Source of the DNA: Neotabrizicola shimadae | GTDB lineage: Bacteria > Pseudomonadota > Alphaproteobacteria > Rhodobacterales > Rhodobacteraceae | Length of the DNA: 64,000 nt | Assembly (NCBI RefSeq): GCF_019623905.1 | Contig: NZ_CP069370.1 | Coordinates: forward strand, 2,604,001 to 2,668,000 | Direction: 5' to 3' | Shown here: positions 54,917 to 64,000 of the stretch, one piece after another | How the letters are laid out: the number at the start of each line of letters is the position of its first letter | How positions within the stretch are numbered: position 1 is the stretch's first letter | Position numbers and translations under genes: made by a program | Notes under the pieces: generated by a model | Databases searched by the model: none | Told to the model about the DNA's origin: nothing | Seen by the model: only the letters and a program-made list of their open reading frames with translations

Positions 54917-55684
54917 TCAGTTGATGAGCGAGGGCTTCGGCGTGGCGTGGGTGACGTTCGAGGGCATCACGCCAAGCCGCCGCGCCAGTTCGGTATAGAC
55001 ATCCGGCAGCGGGCCGGGATCGCGGGTCTGGCCCTCGCGGTCGGGCAGTTCCGCGGCCCGCAGATCCCACAGGCGCATGGAATCGGGGCTGATCTCGTCG
55101 GCCACGATCAGGCGCATGAAATCGCCTTCCCAGATGCGGCCGACCTCGATGCGGAAATCGGCCAGCCGGATGCCCACGCCCAGCATGACGCCGGACAGGA
55201 AGTCGTTGACGCGGAGCGCCAGCGCAACGATGTCGTCCAGGTCCTGCTGATTGGCCCAGTTGAAGGCAATGATGTGTTCTTCCGACACCAGCGGCAGGTT
55301 CAGCCGTTCGTCCTTGTAGTAGTACTCCACGATCGGACGCGGGAGCGGCGTGCCTTCGGGGATGCCAAGCCGGTCGGAGATGTCGCCGGCGGCGAAGTTG
55401 CGCACCACGACCTCCAGCGGGATCATCTCGACCATGCGGACGAGCTGTTCGCGCATGTTGATGCGGCGGATGAAATGCGTGGGCACGCCGATGGCGTTCA
55501 GCCCCGACATGAAGAATTCCGACAGGCGGTTGTTCAGCACGCCCTTGCCTTCCACGCCCGACGAGGGGGCGGGCGCGGCGGGGACGGCGGCATCGTCCTT
55601 GAAGTACTGGATCAGGGTTCCGGGTTCGGGGCCTTCGTAAAGGATCTTCGCCCTGCCCTCGTAAACCTTCTTGCGGCGTGCCAT
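54917..55684 (-). CDS. purC: SAICAR synthetase
   Basis: Joins CAIR and aspartate in purine synthesis. 255 residues. Signatures: [46 protein letters not shown] and [37 protein letters not shown] 55684 is the family start ([10 protein letters not shown]); the very long upstream open frame is antisense to other genes. Confidence 0.97.
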   Translation of the reverse strand: MARRKKVYEGRAKILYEGPEPGTLIQYFKDDAAVPAAPAPSSGVEGKGVLNNRLSEFFMSGLNAIGVPTHFIRRINMREQLVRMVEMIPLEVVVRNFAAGDISDRLGIPEGTPLPRPIVEYYYKDERLNLPLVSEEHIIAFNWANQQDLDDIVALALRVNDFLSGVMLGVGIRLADFRIEVGRIWEGDFMRLIVADEISPDSMRLWDLRAAELPDREGQTRDPGPLPDVYTELARRLGVMPSNVTHATPKPSLIN

Positions 55685-55850
55685 GGATGCTCCGGTTCCA
55701 ATGCGGGACGGGGCGGCGCCGGGCCACCCCATCCTTACAGGGCGGCTATAGGGCAAGGCGGGCGGAGCGGCAAGGCGGGACGGCCCCACGGCGGCTGCGC
55801 GCTTGGCCTGGCGGTGGCGGGGTGGCAGGATCGGGGAAACGGAGGCCGGC

Positions 55851-56435
55851 ATGGGACGCGAGGCAGAGACGGAGGTGCGGTTCGCCGGGGCCGCGGGGCG
55901 GGCGCGCCTGCTGCTGGAGGCCGATGCGCTGATCCTGCGCGGCGGGCTGAAGGCCCGGCTGGAGCGGACGGGCCTGGGCGCGGCCACGGCGCAGGACGGT
56001 GTGTTGCGGATCGAGACGGTGGAGGGCGTGCTGGAGGCGGATCTGGGTGCGGCGGCCGAGGCCTGGGCGAAGGCGGTGGCGACGCCGCCGCCGGATCTGG
56101 CCCAGAAGCTGGGCCTGCGCGCTGACCGGCGGGTGGTTGTACTGGGGGCGTTGAGTGGGCCGGAGATAGCAGCGGCGGTGGACCCGTGGCGGGCCGAGGC
56201 GGGAGGCGCCGCGATGGCGCTGGCCGAACTGCCGGACGCGGCGACCTTTGGTGCGGTCTGGCCGGTGGCCGAGGCGCTGGCGCTACCGTTCTGGGGCGTC
56301 ACGCGCAAGGGCAAGGGCGCCGCCTTTGCCGAGGCCGATCTGAGGGCCGCGCTCCGGGCGGCGGGCTGGATCGACAGCAAGACCTGCGCGGTTTCGCCGG
56401 ACTGGACAGCGACACGGTTCGGCCTGCGGCGCTGA
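55851..56435 (+). CDS. DUF3052-like protein, function unknown
   Basis: 194 residues, very Ala-rich, soluble. The last 60 residues ([37 protein letters not shown], then TRFGLRR) resemble the C-terminal part of DUF3052, whose pattern is a hydrophobic strand, a Lys-Gly, an acidic helix and GxxDxKxCAV. The N-terminal half is not recognised. GGAGG precedes ATG 55851; an in-frame upstream start at 55803 lacks one. The gene is divergent from purC. Confidence 0.6.
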   Translation: MGREAETEVRFAGAAGRARLLLEADALILRGGLKARLERTGLGAATAQDGVLRIETVEGVLEADLGAAAEAWAKAVATPPPDLAQKLGLRADRRVVVLGALSGPEIAAAVDPWRAEAGGAAMALAELPDAATFGAVWPVAEALALPFWGVTRKGKGAAFAEADLRAALRAAGWIDSKTCAVSPDWTATRFGLRR

Positions 56436-56512
56436 GGCCGCCGATTGCGCTTGAAGGCGGGCTGGCCCGTGGGCATATGGGAAGCCAGAGAGATCAGCCG
56501 GAGGACCCTTCC

Positions 56513-56827
56513 ATGACCACCTTCGACGACCGCGAGAACGCGTTCGAGGCCAAGTTCGCCCATGACAGCGAGATGATGTTCCGGGCCGAGGCGCGGCGGA
56601 ACCGGCTCTTGGGGCTGTGGGCCGCAGGGCTTCTGGGCAAGTCGGGCGACGATGCAGCGGCCTATGCGATGAGCGTGGTGGAATCGGATTTCGAGAAGCC
56701 GGGCGTCGATGACGTTGTGGCGAAGGTCGCGGGCGATCTGGCCGGCAAGGCGAGCGAGGCGGAGATCCGGTCGAAGCTGACCGAGCTGATGACCGTGGCG
56801 AAGCAGCAGCTCGCCAGCGAAGTCTGA
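56513..56827 (+). CDS. F1-ATPase inhibitor subunit zeta (DUF1476)
   Basis: 104 residues, the same length as Paracoccus denitrificans zeta and very similar from memory: [20 protein letters not shown], then [28 protein letters not shown]. In Paracoccus the N-terminal segment enters F1 and blocks ATP hydrolysis, acting as a one-way pawl. GGAGGA lies 7 bases before ATG 56513. The atp operon is not in the window. Confidence 0.93.
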   Translation: MTTFDDRENAFEAKFAHDSEMMFRAEARRNRLLGLWAAGLLGKSGDDAAAYAMSVVESDFEKPGVDDVVAKVAGDLAGKASEAEIRSKLTELMTVAKQQLASEV

Positions 56828-56890
56828 CGCTTCGGGCGGGGGCGGTGCGGCCCCTGCCCTTTTCCCTTTCCTTTCCGGCCGAGGCCCGCA

Positions 56891-57904
56891 ATGTCCCACG
56901 ACGCGCTGCAACGCCTGATGGCGGACCGCGACTTCCTGCTGGCCGATGGGGCCACCGGGACCAACCTGTTCAACATGGGCCTCTCGTCGGGCGAGCCGCC
57001 CGAGATGTGGAACGTGGAGCATCCCGACCGGATCGCCACGCTGTACCGCAGCGCGGTGGAGGCGGGGTCGGATCTGTTCCTGACCAACTCGTTCGGGGGC
57101 AATGCGGCCCGGCTGAAGCTGCACGGGGCGCAGGGACGGGTGCGCGAATTGAACCGGCTGGCGGCCTCGATCGGGCGCGAGGTGGCCGACAAGGCCGGGC
57201 GCACGGTGGTGGTTGCCGGGTCGATGGGGCCGACGGGCGAGATTTTCGAGCCGATGGGCACGCTGACCCATGCCGCGGCCGTGGAGATCTTCCACGAGCA
57301 GGCCGAAGGGCTGAAGGAAGGCGGGGCGGACGTTCTGTGGGTCGAGACGATCTCGGCCGCAGAAGAATACCGGGCGGCGGCGGAAGCCGCGGCGCTGGCG
57401 GGCATGCCCTGGTGCGGGACCATGAGCTTTGACACCGCCGGGCGGACCATGATGGGCATGACCTCGGCGGCGATGGCCGAGATGGTCGAGGCGCTGCCCA
57501 ACCCGCCCCTGGCCTTCGGGGCCAACTGCGGCGTGGGCGCCTCGGACCTGATGCGGACGGTTCTGGGCTTTGTCGCCGCCGGGACCGAGCGGCCGCTGAT
57601 CGCCAAGGGCAATGCCGGGATCCCGAAGTACCACGACGGGCACATCCATTATGACGGGACCCCGGAGTTGATGGCGGAATATGCCGTGCTGGCGCGGGAT
57701 GCCGGGGTGAAGATCATCGGGGGGTGCTGCGGGACCATGCCCGAACACCTGCGGGCCATGCGGGCGGCGCTGGACAGCCGACCCAGGGGGCCGCGGCCTT
57801 CGCTGGAGACCATCGTCGAGAAGCTGGGGGCCTTCTCCTCGGCATCCGACGGGACCGGGGCGGACGACGGCGCCGGCCGGCGCGAGCGGCGGCGGCGGGG
57901 TTGA
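56891..57904 (+). CDS. bmt: Betaine-homocysteine S-methyltransferase-type enzyme
   Basis: 337 residues, (beta/alpha)8 homocysteine methyltransferase domain. Zinc ligands: Cys in FGANCGVG and the Cys pair in IIGGCCGT; N-terminal [10 protein letters not shown] is typical. Related proteins in marine Rhodobacteraceae use glycine betaine or DMSP-like donors to make methionine; the donor is not shown by sequence. The C-terminal 30 residues are low-complexity. An intergenic repeat begins at once after its stop. Confidence 0.9.
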   Translation: MSHDALQRLMADRDFLLADGATGTNLFNMGLSSGEPPEMWNVEHPDRIATLYRSAVEAGSDLFLTNSFGGNAARLKLHGAQGRVRELNRLAASIGREVADKAGRTVVVAGSMGPTGEIFEPMGTLTHAAAVEIFHEQAEGLKEGGADVLWVETISAAEEYRAAAEAAALAGMPWCGTMSFDTAGRTMMGMTSAAMAEMVEALPNPPLAFGANCGVGASDLMRTVLGFVAAGTERPLIAKGNAGIPKYHDGHIHYDGTPELMAEYAVLARDAGVKIIGGCCGTMPEHLRAMRAALDSRPRGPRPSLETIVEKLGAFSSASDGTGADDGAGRRERRRRG

Positions 57905-57979
57905 GGCGTCCGAGCTCGGACGCCTTGACGACCCAAACGATTTCAATGCGTTGCTGGTTCGGATTAACTCGGCGTTCAT
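57905..57979 (+). repeat. Palindrome-headed intergenic repeat, copy 3
   Basis: Begins on the base after the bmt stop. A 20-bp perfect palindrome GGCGTCCGAGCTCGGACGCC (57905-57924), then ATTTCAATGCGTTGC (57940-57954), then a degraded TTAACTCGGCGTTCA (57964-57978). It matches copy 2 best. Confidence 0.72.
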
Positions 57980-58052
57980 CCTTGCCCGCAACGCGGCAAT
58001 CCCCGTGACACCAGCATGGCCACCGCGTCCGGGCGCGGAGGCCATGGATTTT

Positions 58053-58688
58053 TCAAAGCGCAGCCACCGCCTCGGCCACCGCGGCGCCCAGCTTGGCATG
58101 GGCGGCCTCGTCGAAATGGACACCGTCCACCGGGCTCACCTCGATCACGCGGCCCGCGTCCAGGAAGCCCACGCCTCGCGACTGCGCGAGGTCGGCCAAC
58201 AGGGGAGCAAGAGCCTGGCTGCGGGCGGCCCCGCCCCAGAACTCCACCTTGATCGGCCCGGTTTCCACCACCGGCGGCGGGCAGATCAGCAGGATCTTGA
58301 AGCCGGAATGACGGGCCTGCATCTCCATCGACTGCGCCACGTCCAGAAGGCCCGCGATCCCCGCCGCCACCATCTCGGGCGTGGTGGCGAAGCGGGTCTT
58401 CACGTCATTGGTCCCCAGCATGAGGGTCATCACGTCCAGCGGCCCGTGGCTTTCCAGCGCGATCCGAAGCCCCGTGCGCCCGTTCATGTGCGCCCCCATC
58501 ACCGGGTCGTCGTATTGGGCGGTGCGGCCGGGCAAGCCTTCCTCGGCCAGGTGCCACGCCGGCCCAAGCGCCCGCGCTGCCACGCAGGTCCAGCGCGTCG
58601 CCGTGTCGAAGCGGGCATAGACTCCGCGGGTCACGATGGGCGGCGTGCCATGGGTATTGCTGTCGCCGAAGCACATCAGGTTGGGCAT
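58053..58688 (-). CDS. SGNH/GDSL hydrolase (arylesterase-like)
   Basis: 211 residues, no signal peptide. SGNH blocks: Ser in CFGDSNTHG, Gly in EEGLPGRT, Asn in MLGTND, and Asp-His in [10 protein letters not shown]. It cleaves small esters or acyl groups; close relatives are called arylesterases. GGAGGATC precedes the ATG. Confidence 0.92.
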   Translation of the reverse strand: MPNLMCFGDSNTHGTPPIVTRGVYARFDTATRWTCVAARALGPAWHLAEEGLPGRTAQYDDPVMGAHMNGRTGLRIALESHGPLDVMTLMLGTNDVKTRFATTPEMVAAGIAGLLDVAQSMEMQARHSGFKILLICPPPVVETGPIKVEFWGGAARSQALAPLLADLAQSRGVGFLDAGRVIEVSPVDGVHFDEAAHAKLGAAVAEAVAAL

Positions 58689-58805
58689 GGGATCCTCCGT
58701 TTGCCGGCAGGCTAGTGCGCCCGCCCCCGCGCGTAAAGCGTCGCTCCCCCTTGGCGTTTGGCCGCCTCGCGCGCATATAGGGGCAAACCACTGACGAGGA
58801 CCGCC

Positions 58806-59708
58806 ATGCTCGGCATCAGCGAGAAACCGCAGCCCGCCGCCGACCTGATCAAGGAAGGCACCGACGCCACATTCATGAAGGACGTGATCGAGGCCAGCCG
58901 CGAGGTGCCCGTGATCGTCGATTTCTGGGCCACCTGGTGCGGCCCGTGCAAGACGCTTGGCCCGATGCTGGAAAAGGCCGTGGCCGAAGCCAAGGGCAAG
59001 GTCCGCATGGTGAAGGTCGATGTCGACCGCAACCAGATGATCGCGGGCCAGTTGCGCATCCAGTCGATTCCCACGGTCTATGCCTTCTGGCAGGGCCAGC
59101 CGGTCGACGGCTTCCAGGGTGCGGTGCCGGCCAGCGAGATCAAGAAGTTCATCGACCGTCTGACCGCGCTGACAGGTGACGGCGGTCTTGCCGAGGCTCT
59201 GGAGGCGGCCGAGCAGATGCTGGCCGAAGGCGCGGTGGCCGACGCGGCCGAGACCTTCGCCGCCATCCTGGGTGAAGAGCCCGAGAATGCTGCGGCCTAT
59301 GGCGGCATGGCGCGCGCCCACATTGCCGCCGGCAACCTGGATCAGGCCGAAGCCTTCCTGACCGCCGCCCCCGCCGCCATTTCGAAGTCGAAAGAGATCG
59401 AAGCCGCACGCGCCCAGCTGAACCTGGCGCGGCAGGCGGCCAATGCCGGGCCCGAAGCCGAGCTGCGCGCCGCTGTGGCGGCCGATCCGGCAAACCTGCA
59501 GGCGCGGTTCGATCTTGCCCAGGCGCTTCATGCCGCGGGCAAGGTGGACGAGGCGGTGGACGAGCTGCTGGACCTGTTCCGCCGCGACCGCGACTGGAAC
59601 GACGGCGCCGCCAAGGCCCAGCTTCTGACCATCTTCGAGGCGATGAAGCCCACCGATCCGGTGGTGCTGAAGGGCCGCCGCCGACTGTCCTCGATGATCT
59701 TCGCCTGA
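58806..59708 (+). CDS. cnoX: Thioredoxin-TPR co-chaperone (CnoX/YbbN-like)
   Basis: 300 residues. The N-terminal thioredoxin domain has an intact WCGPC active site ([14 protein letters not shown]). Residues ~125-300 form TPR-like repeats ([50 protein letters not shown]). CnoX proteins protect unfolded clients and hand them to GroEL or DnaK. Unlike E. coli CnoX, which has SXXC, the redox CxxC is complete. The next gene follows by 3 bases. Confidence 0.9.
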   Translation: MLGISEKPQPAADLIKEGTDATFMKDVIEASREVPVIVDFWATWCGPCKTLGPMLEKAVAEAKGKVRMVKVDVDRNQMIAGQLRIQSIPTVYAFWQGQPVDGFQGAVPASEIKKFIDRLTALTGDGGLAEALEAAEQMLAEGAVADAAETFAAILGEEPENAAAYGGMARAHIAAGNLDQAEAFLTAAPAAISKSKEIEAARAQLNLARQAANAGPEAELRAAVAADPANLQARFDLAQALHAAGKVDEAVDELLDLFRRDRDWNDGAAKAQLLTIFEAMKPTDPVVLKGRRRLSSMIFA

Positions 59709-59711
59709 GCC

Positions 59712-60371
59712 ATGGCCATTGCCGGGCTGAGGCGCGTGTCCGACCTGCCGGACGTGATTCCGGTCTTCCCGCTGCCGGGGGCGCTTCTTCTGCCCCGGTC
59801 GCGGTTGCCGTTGCACATCTTCGAGCCGCGCTACCTGGCCATGCTGGAAGACGCGCTCAAGACGTCGCACCGGCTGATCGGCATGGTGCAGCCGCGCGAG
59901 GTGCCCGGCGGGGGCGAGGCACGGCTTCAGGCCATCGGCTGCGCGGGCCGGGTCACGGTGTTTTCCGAGGCCGAGGATGGCCGCTACATGATTACCCTGA
60001 CCGGCGTGTCGCGGTTCCGCATCCGCGACGAGGTGCAGGGCTTTGCGCCCTATCGCCGCTGCACGGTGGACTGGGCGGATTTCGATCGCGATCTGGGCCC
60101 GTCGGAAAGCGACGTGGGCTTCGACCGGCCGGCCTTCCTTGCGGTTCTGGGGCGTTACTTCCAGTCGGTGAAGATGTCGACCGACTGGGAGGGCCTGCGC
60201 GGCGCCGAGACCGAGCTTCTGGTGAACTCGCTGTCGATGCTGTGCCCCTTCGCGCCGGGCGACAAGCAGGCGCTGCTGGAAGCGCCCTCGCTGACCACCC
60301 GGCGCGAGACGCTGGTGATGCTGATGGAATTCGCGCTGACCGGCGGCGCGGGAGGAGACAGGCTGCAATGA
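59712..60371 (+). CDS. LON substrate-binding-domain protein
   Basis: 219 residues, only the Lon N-terminal (PUA-like) domain without ATPase or protease: [36 protein letters not shown] at the N terminus. Stand-alone versions are common in alphaproteobacteria beside the thioredoxin-TPR gene. Possible adaptor or substrate binder; function not proven. It overlaps the Trm112-like gene by ATGA. Confidence 0.92.
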   Translation: MAIAGLRRVSDLPDVIPVFPLPGALLLPRSRLPLHIFEPRYLAMLEDALKTSHRLIGMVQPREVPGGGEARLQAIGCAGRVTVFSEAEDGRYMITLTGVSRFRIRDEVQGFAPYRRCTVDWADFDRDLGPSESDVGFDRPAFLAVLGRYFQSVKMSTDWEGLRGAETELLVNSLSMLCPFAPGDKQALLEAPSLTTRRETLVMLMEFALTGGAGGDRLQ

Positions 60372-60550
60372 CCGACACGCCCCGCCACGACCGCCGGATG
60401 CTGGAGATGCTGGTCTGCCCGCTGACCCATGCGATGCTGACCTGGGATGCCGAGCGGCAGGAACTGATCAGCCGCGCCGCGGGCCTGGCCTTTCCGGTGC
60501 GCGACGGCATCCCGATCATGCTGGAAAGCGAAGCGCGCCGGCTGGACTGA
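60368..60550 (+). CDS. Trm112-family small protein
   Basis: 60 residues. [16 protein letters not shown] and the closing [19 protein letters not shown] match the Trm112/YcaR family, which partners methyltransferases. The usual second zinc Cys in CPxC is replaced (CPLTH), so metal binding may be lost, as in many bacterial members. Translationally coupled to the LON-domain gene. Confidence 0.9.
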   Translation: MTDTPRHDRRMLEMLVCPLTHAMLTWDAERQELISRAAGLAFPVRDGIPIMLESEARRLD

Positions 60551-60573
60551 CCGGCGCGCGCCCGGACCGCCGC

Positions 60574-61800
60574 CTAGAGCGGCTGGCCCTGCATCAGCCG
60601 CGGCAGGTCGCCCGACAGGCCCGCCGCCTCGCGCATGAAGCGGCGGCGGAGCGCCGGGGCGGCGTTCACCGCGCCAAGGCCCAGGTCGCGCAGGCCCCGC
60701 AGCAGCGGGTTGTCGTTGGAAAAGAGCCGGTTCACCCCGTCCATGCCAAGCGCCAGCGCCGTGGCGTCGAACCGGCGCCAGGTCTGGTAACGGTCCAGCA
60801 CATCGGGCGCGCCGATGTCTTCGCCGCGTCGGGCGGCGCCCACCAGCACCTCGGCCAGCGCCCCCACGTCGCGCAGGCCAAGGTTCAGCCCCTGCCCCGC
60901 GATGGGATGCACGCCATGCGCCGCATCGCCAACCAGCGCCACGCGCGGCGCGACAAAGCGTTCGGCCAGCGACAGCGACAGCGGATAGGTGAAGCGGTCG
61001 CCCGCCAGCCGGATCTCGCCCAGGAATTCGCCGAAGCGGGGGCGCAGCACGGCCAGGTAATCCTCGTCCGGCAGCGCCTGGATCGCGCGGGCCGCCGCCT
61101 CGTCCTCGCTCCAGACGATGGAGGAACGGTTGCCCGGCAGGGGCAGGATGGCCAGCGGACCCGATGGCAGGAACAGCTGGTGCGCGGTGCCCTCATGCGG
61201 GCGTTCATGCTCCACCGCGGTGACAAGCGCGGTCTGGCCATAGCCCCAGCCCTGGCGGCGGATGCCCGCGCGGGTGGCGGTGCCGCTGCCGCGCCCGTCG
61301 CAGCCGGCGATCAGCCGGGCGGTCAGCACCTGGTCGTCCGACAGGGTGACGCAGATGCCGCCAGGCACCGGCTCCTGCCCGGTGACGGCGGTGCCGGGGA
61401 TCAGGCGGATGCCGGGATGAACCTGCAGGGCGCGCAGGAAGGCACCGTACAGGTGTCGGTCCTCGACCATGTGGCCCATCGGGCCTTCCTCGATCTCGGC
61501 GGAATCGAAGGTCAGGAAGAAGGGCGCGGCGCCGGTCCCGGCGCGGCCGTCCGAAGCCACGATCTTCAGGATCGGCTGCGACAGGGGCGCAAGGCCTGGC
61601 CAAAGGCCGATGGCCTGCAACAGGCGGCGTGACGCCAGGGCGAGCGCATAGGCGCGGCCGTCGAAGCCCGGCTCGCTGCGCGCGGGCGCCGGGCGGGCAT
61701 CGACCACGGTGACGGTCAGCCCGGCCTGCGCCAGGGCCAGGGCAAGCGCCGGGCCGTTCAGCCCGCCGCCGGCGATGAGAATGTCGGTATCCGGTGTCAT
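60574..61800 (-). CDS. UbiH/UbiF-family FAD-dependent hydroxylase
   Basis: 408 residues, class A flavoprotein monooxygenase. The FAD-binding GxGxxG variant is AGGGLNGPALALALAQAG, the second is ALVGDAAHGVHPIAGQGLNLGLRD, the UbiH/COQ6 signature. It hydroxylates the ubiquinone ring; which position (C1, C5 or C6; UbiH, UbiI, UbiF or UbiL) cannot be fixed by eye. It is divergent from the amidase. Confidence 0.92.
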   Translation of the reverse strand: MTPDTDILIAGGGLNGPALALALAQAGLTVTVVDARPAPARSEPGFDGRAYALALASRRLLQAIGLWPGLAPLSQPILKIVASDGRAGTGAAPFFLTFDSAEIEEGPMGHMVEDRHLYGAFLRALQVHPGIRLIPGTAVTGQEPVPGGICVTLSDDQVLTARLIAGCDGRGSGTATRAGIRRQGWGYGQTALVTAVEHERPHEGTAHQLFLPSGPLAILPLPGNRSSIVWSEDEAAARAIQALPDEDYLAVLRPRFGEFLGEIRLAGDRFTYPLSLSLAERFVAPRVALVGDAAHGVHPIAGQGLNLGLRDVGALAEVLVGAARRGEDIGAPDVLDRYQTWRRFDATALALGMDGVNRLFSNDNPLLRGLRDLGLGAVNAAPALRRRFMREAAGLSGDLPRLMQGQPL

Positions 61801-61881
61801 GGGGGGAAGATGGTGCCGCCGGGCGGGATTGTCCATGCGCGCCAGTGCCGCTACCGTCCCGGAAATGGCAGGGAGACGGGC

Positions 61882-63213
61882 ATGGCGGCGGTCTGGTCGG
61901 CACTGACGGCAAGCGAGCTGGGGCGCGAGATCGGCGCGGGGCGCATCAGCCCGGTGGAGCTGACCGAGTTCTTCCTGGACGCCTGCACCCGCCACCCGCA
62001 GGGCGACCGCATCTATGCCCGCCTGACCCCGCGGCGCGCCCGCTCGATGGCAATGGCGGCGCATGGCCGGGCCAAGGCGGGCCTGCGCATCGGTCTTCTG
62101 GACGGGGTACCCCTGTCCTGGAAGGACCTGTTCGATGCCTCGGGCGCCCCGACAGAGGCCGGTTCGGCCCATCTGAAGGGCCGGGTGCCGGAGGTGGATG
62201 CCGTGGTCCTGGCCAATGCCACCGAGGGCGGGGCGATCTGCCTGGGCAAGACCCACATGACAGAGCTGGCCTTTTCCGGCCTGGGGCTGAACCCGGTGAC
62301 GGCGACGCCGCCCTGCATCAACGACGACCGCGCGGTGCCCGGCGGCTCGTCCTCGGGCGCGGCGGCATCGGTCGCCTTCGGGCTGGCCCCGGCGGCGGTG
62401 GGGTCGGACACTGGCGGATCGGTGCGGATTCCCGCTGCCTGGAACGACCTCGTGGGGCTGAAGACCACACATGGCCGCCTGTCGCTGCAAGGCGTCGTGC
62501 CGCTGTGCCCACGGTTCGACACGGTGGGGCCGCTCGCAAAAAGCGTGGAGGATTGCGCGCAGATCCTGGCGCTCCTGGAAGGCGGTCGCCCGGCCGACCT
62601 GACCGGCGCGGCCATTGCCGGCGCGCGGCTGGCCGTGCTGGACACCGTGGCGCTGGAGGACGTGCGCGAACGCCCCGCGCTTGGCTTCGAGGGCGCAGTG
62701 GACAGGCTGGCGGTCGCGGGGGCAAGCGTGACCCATATCCAGGCGCCCGAAGTGGCCGAGGCCATGGCGCTGGCCGGGGTGCTGTTCACCGCCGAGGCCT
62801 GGGCGACCTGGGGCGAGACCATCGAGACCGCGCCGGAAAAGATGTTCCCGCCGGTTCTGAACCGCTTCCGCGCCGGGGCGCAGGTCCTGGCTGCGGACTG
62901 GATCCGCGCCTGGGTGCGGCTGGACAGGCTGCGCCGGCAATGGGCCGCGCGGGTCGCGGGCTTTGACGCGGTGCTTCTGCCGACCTCGCCCATCCTGCCG
63001 CCCGACCGCGAGCGCCTGCTGACCGAGCCTGACTTCTTCACCGCCGAGAACCTGCTTGCGCTGCGCAACACGCGCATCGGCAACCTGATGGGCGGCTGCG
63101 TTCTGACACTGCCCACCGGCCAGCCCTCCTGTGGGCTGTCGCTGATGGCGGGACCGGGCGAGGAGGAGCGGCTTCTGCGCCTGGGCGCGGCGGCGGCGCG
63201 GGCGCTTGGCTGA
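61882..63213 (+). CDS. Amidase (amidase-signature family)
   Basis: 443 residues. Catalytic Ser-cisSer-Lys triad: Lys in PLSWKDLFD, cis-Ser in PGGSSSGAAASVA, and nucleophile Ser in GSDTGGSVRIPAA. Possibly a stand-alone amidase rather than GatA, since gatB and gatC are not nearby. GGGAGACGGG precedes the ATG. Its end overlaps the next gene by 8 bases. Confidence 0.92.
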   Translation: MAAVWSALTASELGREIGAGRISPVELTEFFLDACTRHPQGDRIYARLTPRRARSMAMAAHGRAKAGLRIGLLDGVPLSWKDLFDASGAPTEAGSAHLKGRVPEVDAVVLANATEGGAICLGKTHMTELAFSGLGLNPVTATPPCINDDRAVPGGSSSGAAASVAFGLAPAAVGSDTGGSVRIPAAWNDLVGLKTTHGRLSLQGVVPLCPRFDTVGPLAKSVEDCAQILALLEGGRPADLTGAAIAGARLAVLDTVALEDVRERPALGFEGAVDRLAVAGASVTHIQAPEVAEAMALAGVLFTAEAWATWGETIETAPEKMFPPVLNRFRAGAQVLAADWIRAWVRLDRLRRQWAARVAGFDAVLLPTSPILPPDRERLLTEPDFFTAENLLALRNTRIGNLMGGCVLTLPTGQPSCGLSLMAGPGEEERLLRLGAAAARALG

Positions 63214-63481
63214 GGGCTTCACCTTCACCGCGCGCATCCTGCGCAAGGAAGCGTTCCTGCCGCGCTATGTCGTGGTCAAGCCTGAATTCGTCTTGGGCAG
63301 GACGGGGTCCTTCGCGGCACTGGTGAGCCTGAACGGCTCAGCGCCTTTTGCCCGGACCGTCCATCCCTGGGGCAAGGGATCGGAGGCGTTTTTCTTCAAC
63401 CTGACGGAACCGCAGTGCCGCAAGGCCGGGGTGGACACCGGCAGCGTTTGCGAGGTGCGGGTCGAGCCGCTGGACCGGTAG
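63206..63481 (+). CDS. Small DUF1905-like beta protein
   Basis: 91 residues. Alternating beta strands and the closing CRKAGVDTGSVCEVRVEPL resemble DUF1905 domains. The likely start is TTG 63206, overlapping the amidase stop; no clear ribosome site, so translation may depend on the amidase ribosomes. Function unknown. Confidence 0.6.
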   Translation: MAEGFTFTARILRKEAFLPRYVVVKPEFVLGRTGSFAALVSLNGSAPFARTVHPWGKGSEAFFFNLTEPQCRKAGVDTGSVCEVRVEPLDR

Positions 63482-63528
63482 GGGCGCCCCACAGGGGAAG
63501 CGTATTCGGTCTCATGGACGAAGAAGTG

Positions 63529-63550
63529 CCGGACCCTTGGAAGGGTCCGG
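63529..63550 (-). terminator. Hairpin terminator of ftsK
   Basis: A perfect 10-bp stem CCGGACCCTT/AAGGGTCCGG (63529-63538 with 63541-63550), 8 bases beyond the ftsK stop on the minus strand and convergent with the DUF1905-like gene. Confidence 0.65.
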
Positions 63551-63558
63551 CCTTGGCC

Positions 63559-64000
63559 TTACGCCTCGGGAATGAGGATCTCGCGCTTGCCCACATGGTT
63601 GGCCGGAGTGACGACGCCCTGGTCCTCCATCTGCTCCACCAGGCGCGCGGCCTTGTTGTAGCCGATGCCCAGCTTGCGCTGGATATAGGAGGTCGAGCAC
63701 TTGCGGTCCTTGGCCACGATGGCCACCGCCTGGTCGTAAAGCGCGTCGTCGCTGCCTTCACCGCCGCCCAGTCCCAGGACGGCGTCGATGGAATCGGCCA
63801 CCTCGTCATCCGGCCCCTCGACCACGCCCGACATGTATTGCGGCGGGCCGAAGCTCTTGAGGTAGGTGACGATCTCCTCGACTTCCTCGTCGGACACGAA
63901 GGGACCATGCACGCGGTTGATGCGACCGCCGCCAGCCATGTAAAGCATGTCGCCCATGCCCAGCAGCTGTTCGGCACCCTGTTCGCCCAGGATGGTGCGG
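63559..64000 (-). CDS. ftsK: DNA translocase FtsK, C-terminal part (cut by the window edge)
   Basis: 147 codons are visible and the frame runs off the right edge. The end of the RecA-like motor domain ([39 protein letters not shown]) and the complete gamma winged helix that reads KOPS ([43 protein letters not shown]) are present. FtsK pumps chromosome dimers to the division septum for XerCD resolution. Confidence 0.95.
   Translation of the reverse strand, partial: RTILGEQGAEQLLGMGDMLYMAGGGRINRVHGPFVSDEEVEEIVTYLKSFGPPQYMSGVVEGPDDEVADSIDAVLGLGGGEGSDDALYDQAVAIVAKDRKCSTSYIQRKLGIGYNKAARLVEQMEDQGVVTPANHVGKREILIPEA

Noticed and set aside
54917-58123. A 1068-codon minus-strand frame reaching from purC back to 58123
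   Set aside because: Only the last 255 codons are PurC. The upstream part is antisense to DUF3052-like, zeta and bmt genes.
60574-63246. Extension of the UbiH-type gene to 890 codons
   Set aside because: The extra N-terminal part is antisense to the amidase; the FAD-binding start AGGGLNGPA lies right after ATG 61800.

Overview
This window comes from a high-GC alphaproteobacterium of the Rhodobacteraceae (Rhodobacter/Paracoccus relatives). The evidence is an Mcl1-type malyl-CoA lyase, a Paracoccus-type F1 inhibitor zeta subunit, an Irr regulator beside fabA-fabB-fabI, an argC-ccmE pair, and a holin/endolysin pair of gene-transfer-agent type. No rRNA, tRNA, CRISPR array, intact insertion sequence or prophage is visible. 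Most of the window is chromosomal housekeeping sequence, with accessory material at a few loci.

Layout. 1-5222: end of a secreted phytase-like esterase, an L,D-transpeptidase lipoprotein, a cupin and panB-panC. 5257-8025: a single-chain MmeI-type (Type IIL) restriction-modification enzyme whose specificity half is markedly AT-richer than the rest. 8358-14210: mcl1, a WYL-type regulator with its divergent partner, a dgcA-like epimerase with a D-amino-acid aminotransferase, two very small membrane proteins, DUF1244 and N-formylglutamate amidohydrolase. 14310-20435: pyk, rpmI-rplT, phoH, two related cell-envelope proteins and miaB. 20561-24718: a GT2-like protein, an ABC-F ATPase, an HTH regulator with helically phased upstream repeats, and a strongly structured non-coding stretch. 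24719-27873: irr and fabA-fabB-fabI.

28006-34491 is the most interesting block: exbB-exbD-tonB, a HasA-like hemophore fused to RTX repeats, a heme-type TonB-dependent receptor, and a second HasA-like/RTX hemophore. Together they form a self-contained heme-scavenging locus. The secreted hemophores would capture heme, the receptor would import it, and the ExbBD-TonB motor would energise uptake. The type I exporter needed for the hemophores is not in the window.

34537-43495 is a long minus-strand run: an SMP-30 lactonase-like gene, then argC-ccmE-endolysin-holin-argS-SPOR-nagZ-scpA-scpB. 43613-51831: an HD phosphohydrolase, a TSUP permease, divergent efp/epmA, DUF1684, a glycine-rich-domain protein and a DctB/DctD-like two-component system whose regulator has a degenerate AAA+ core. 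51888-64000: purQ, purS and purC (split by a permease and an alcohol dehydrogenase), the zeta subunit, a betaine-homocysteine methyltransferase, an SGNH hydrolase, a thioredoxin/TPR chaperone, a LON-domain protein, a Trm112-like protein, a UbiH-type hydroxylase, an amidase, a small DUF1905-like protein and the 3' end of ftsK. A palindrome-headed intergenic repeat occurs three times (8104, 46857, 57905).
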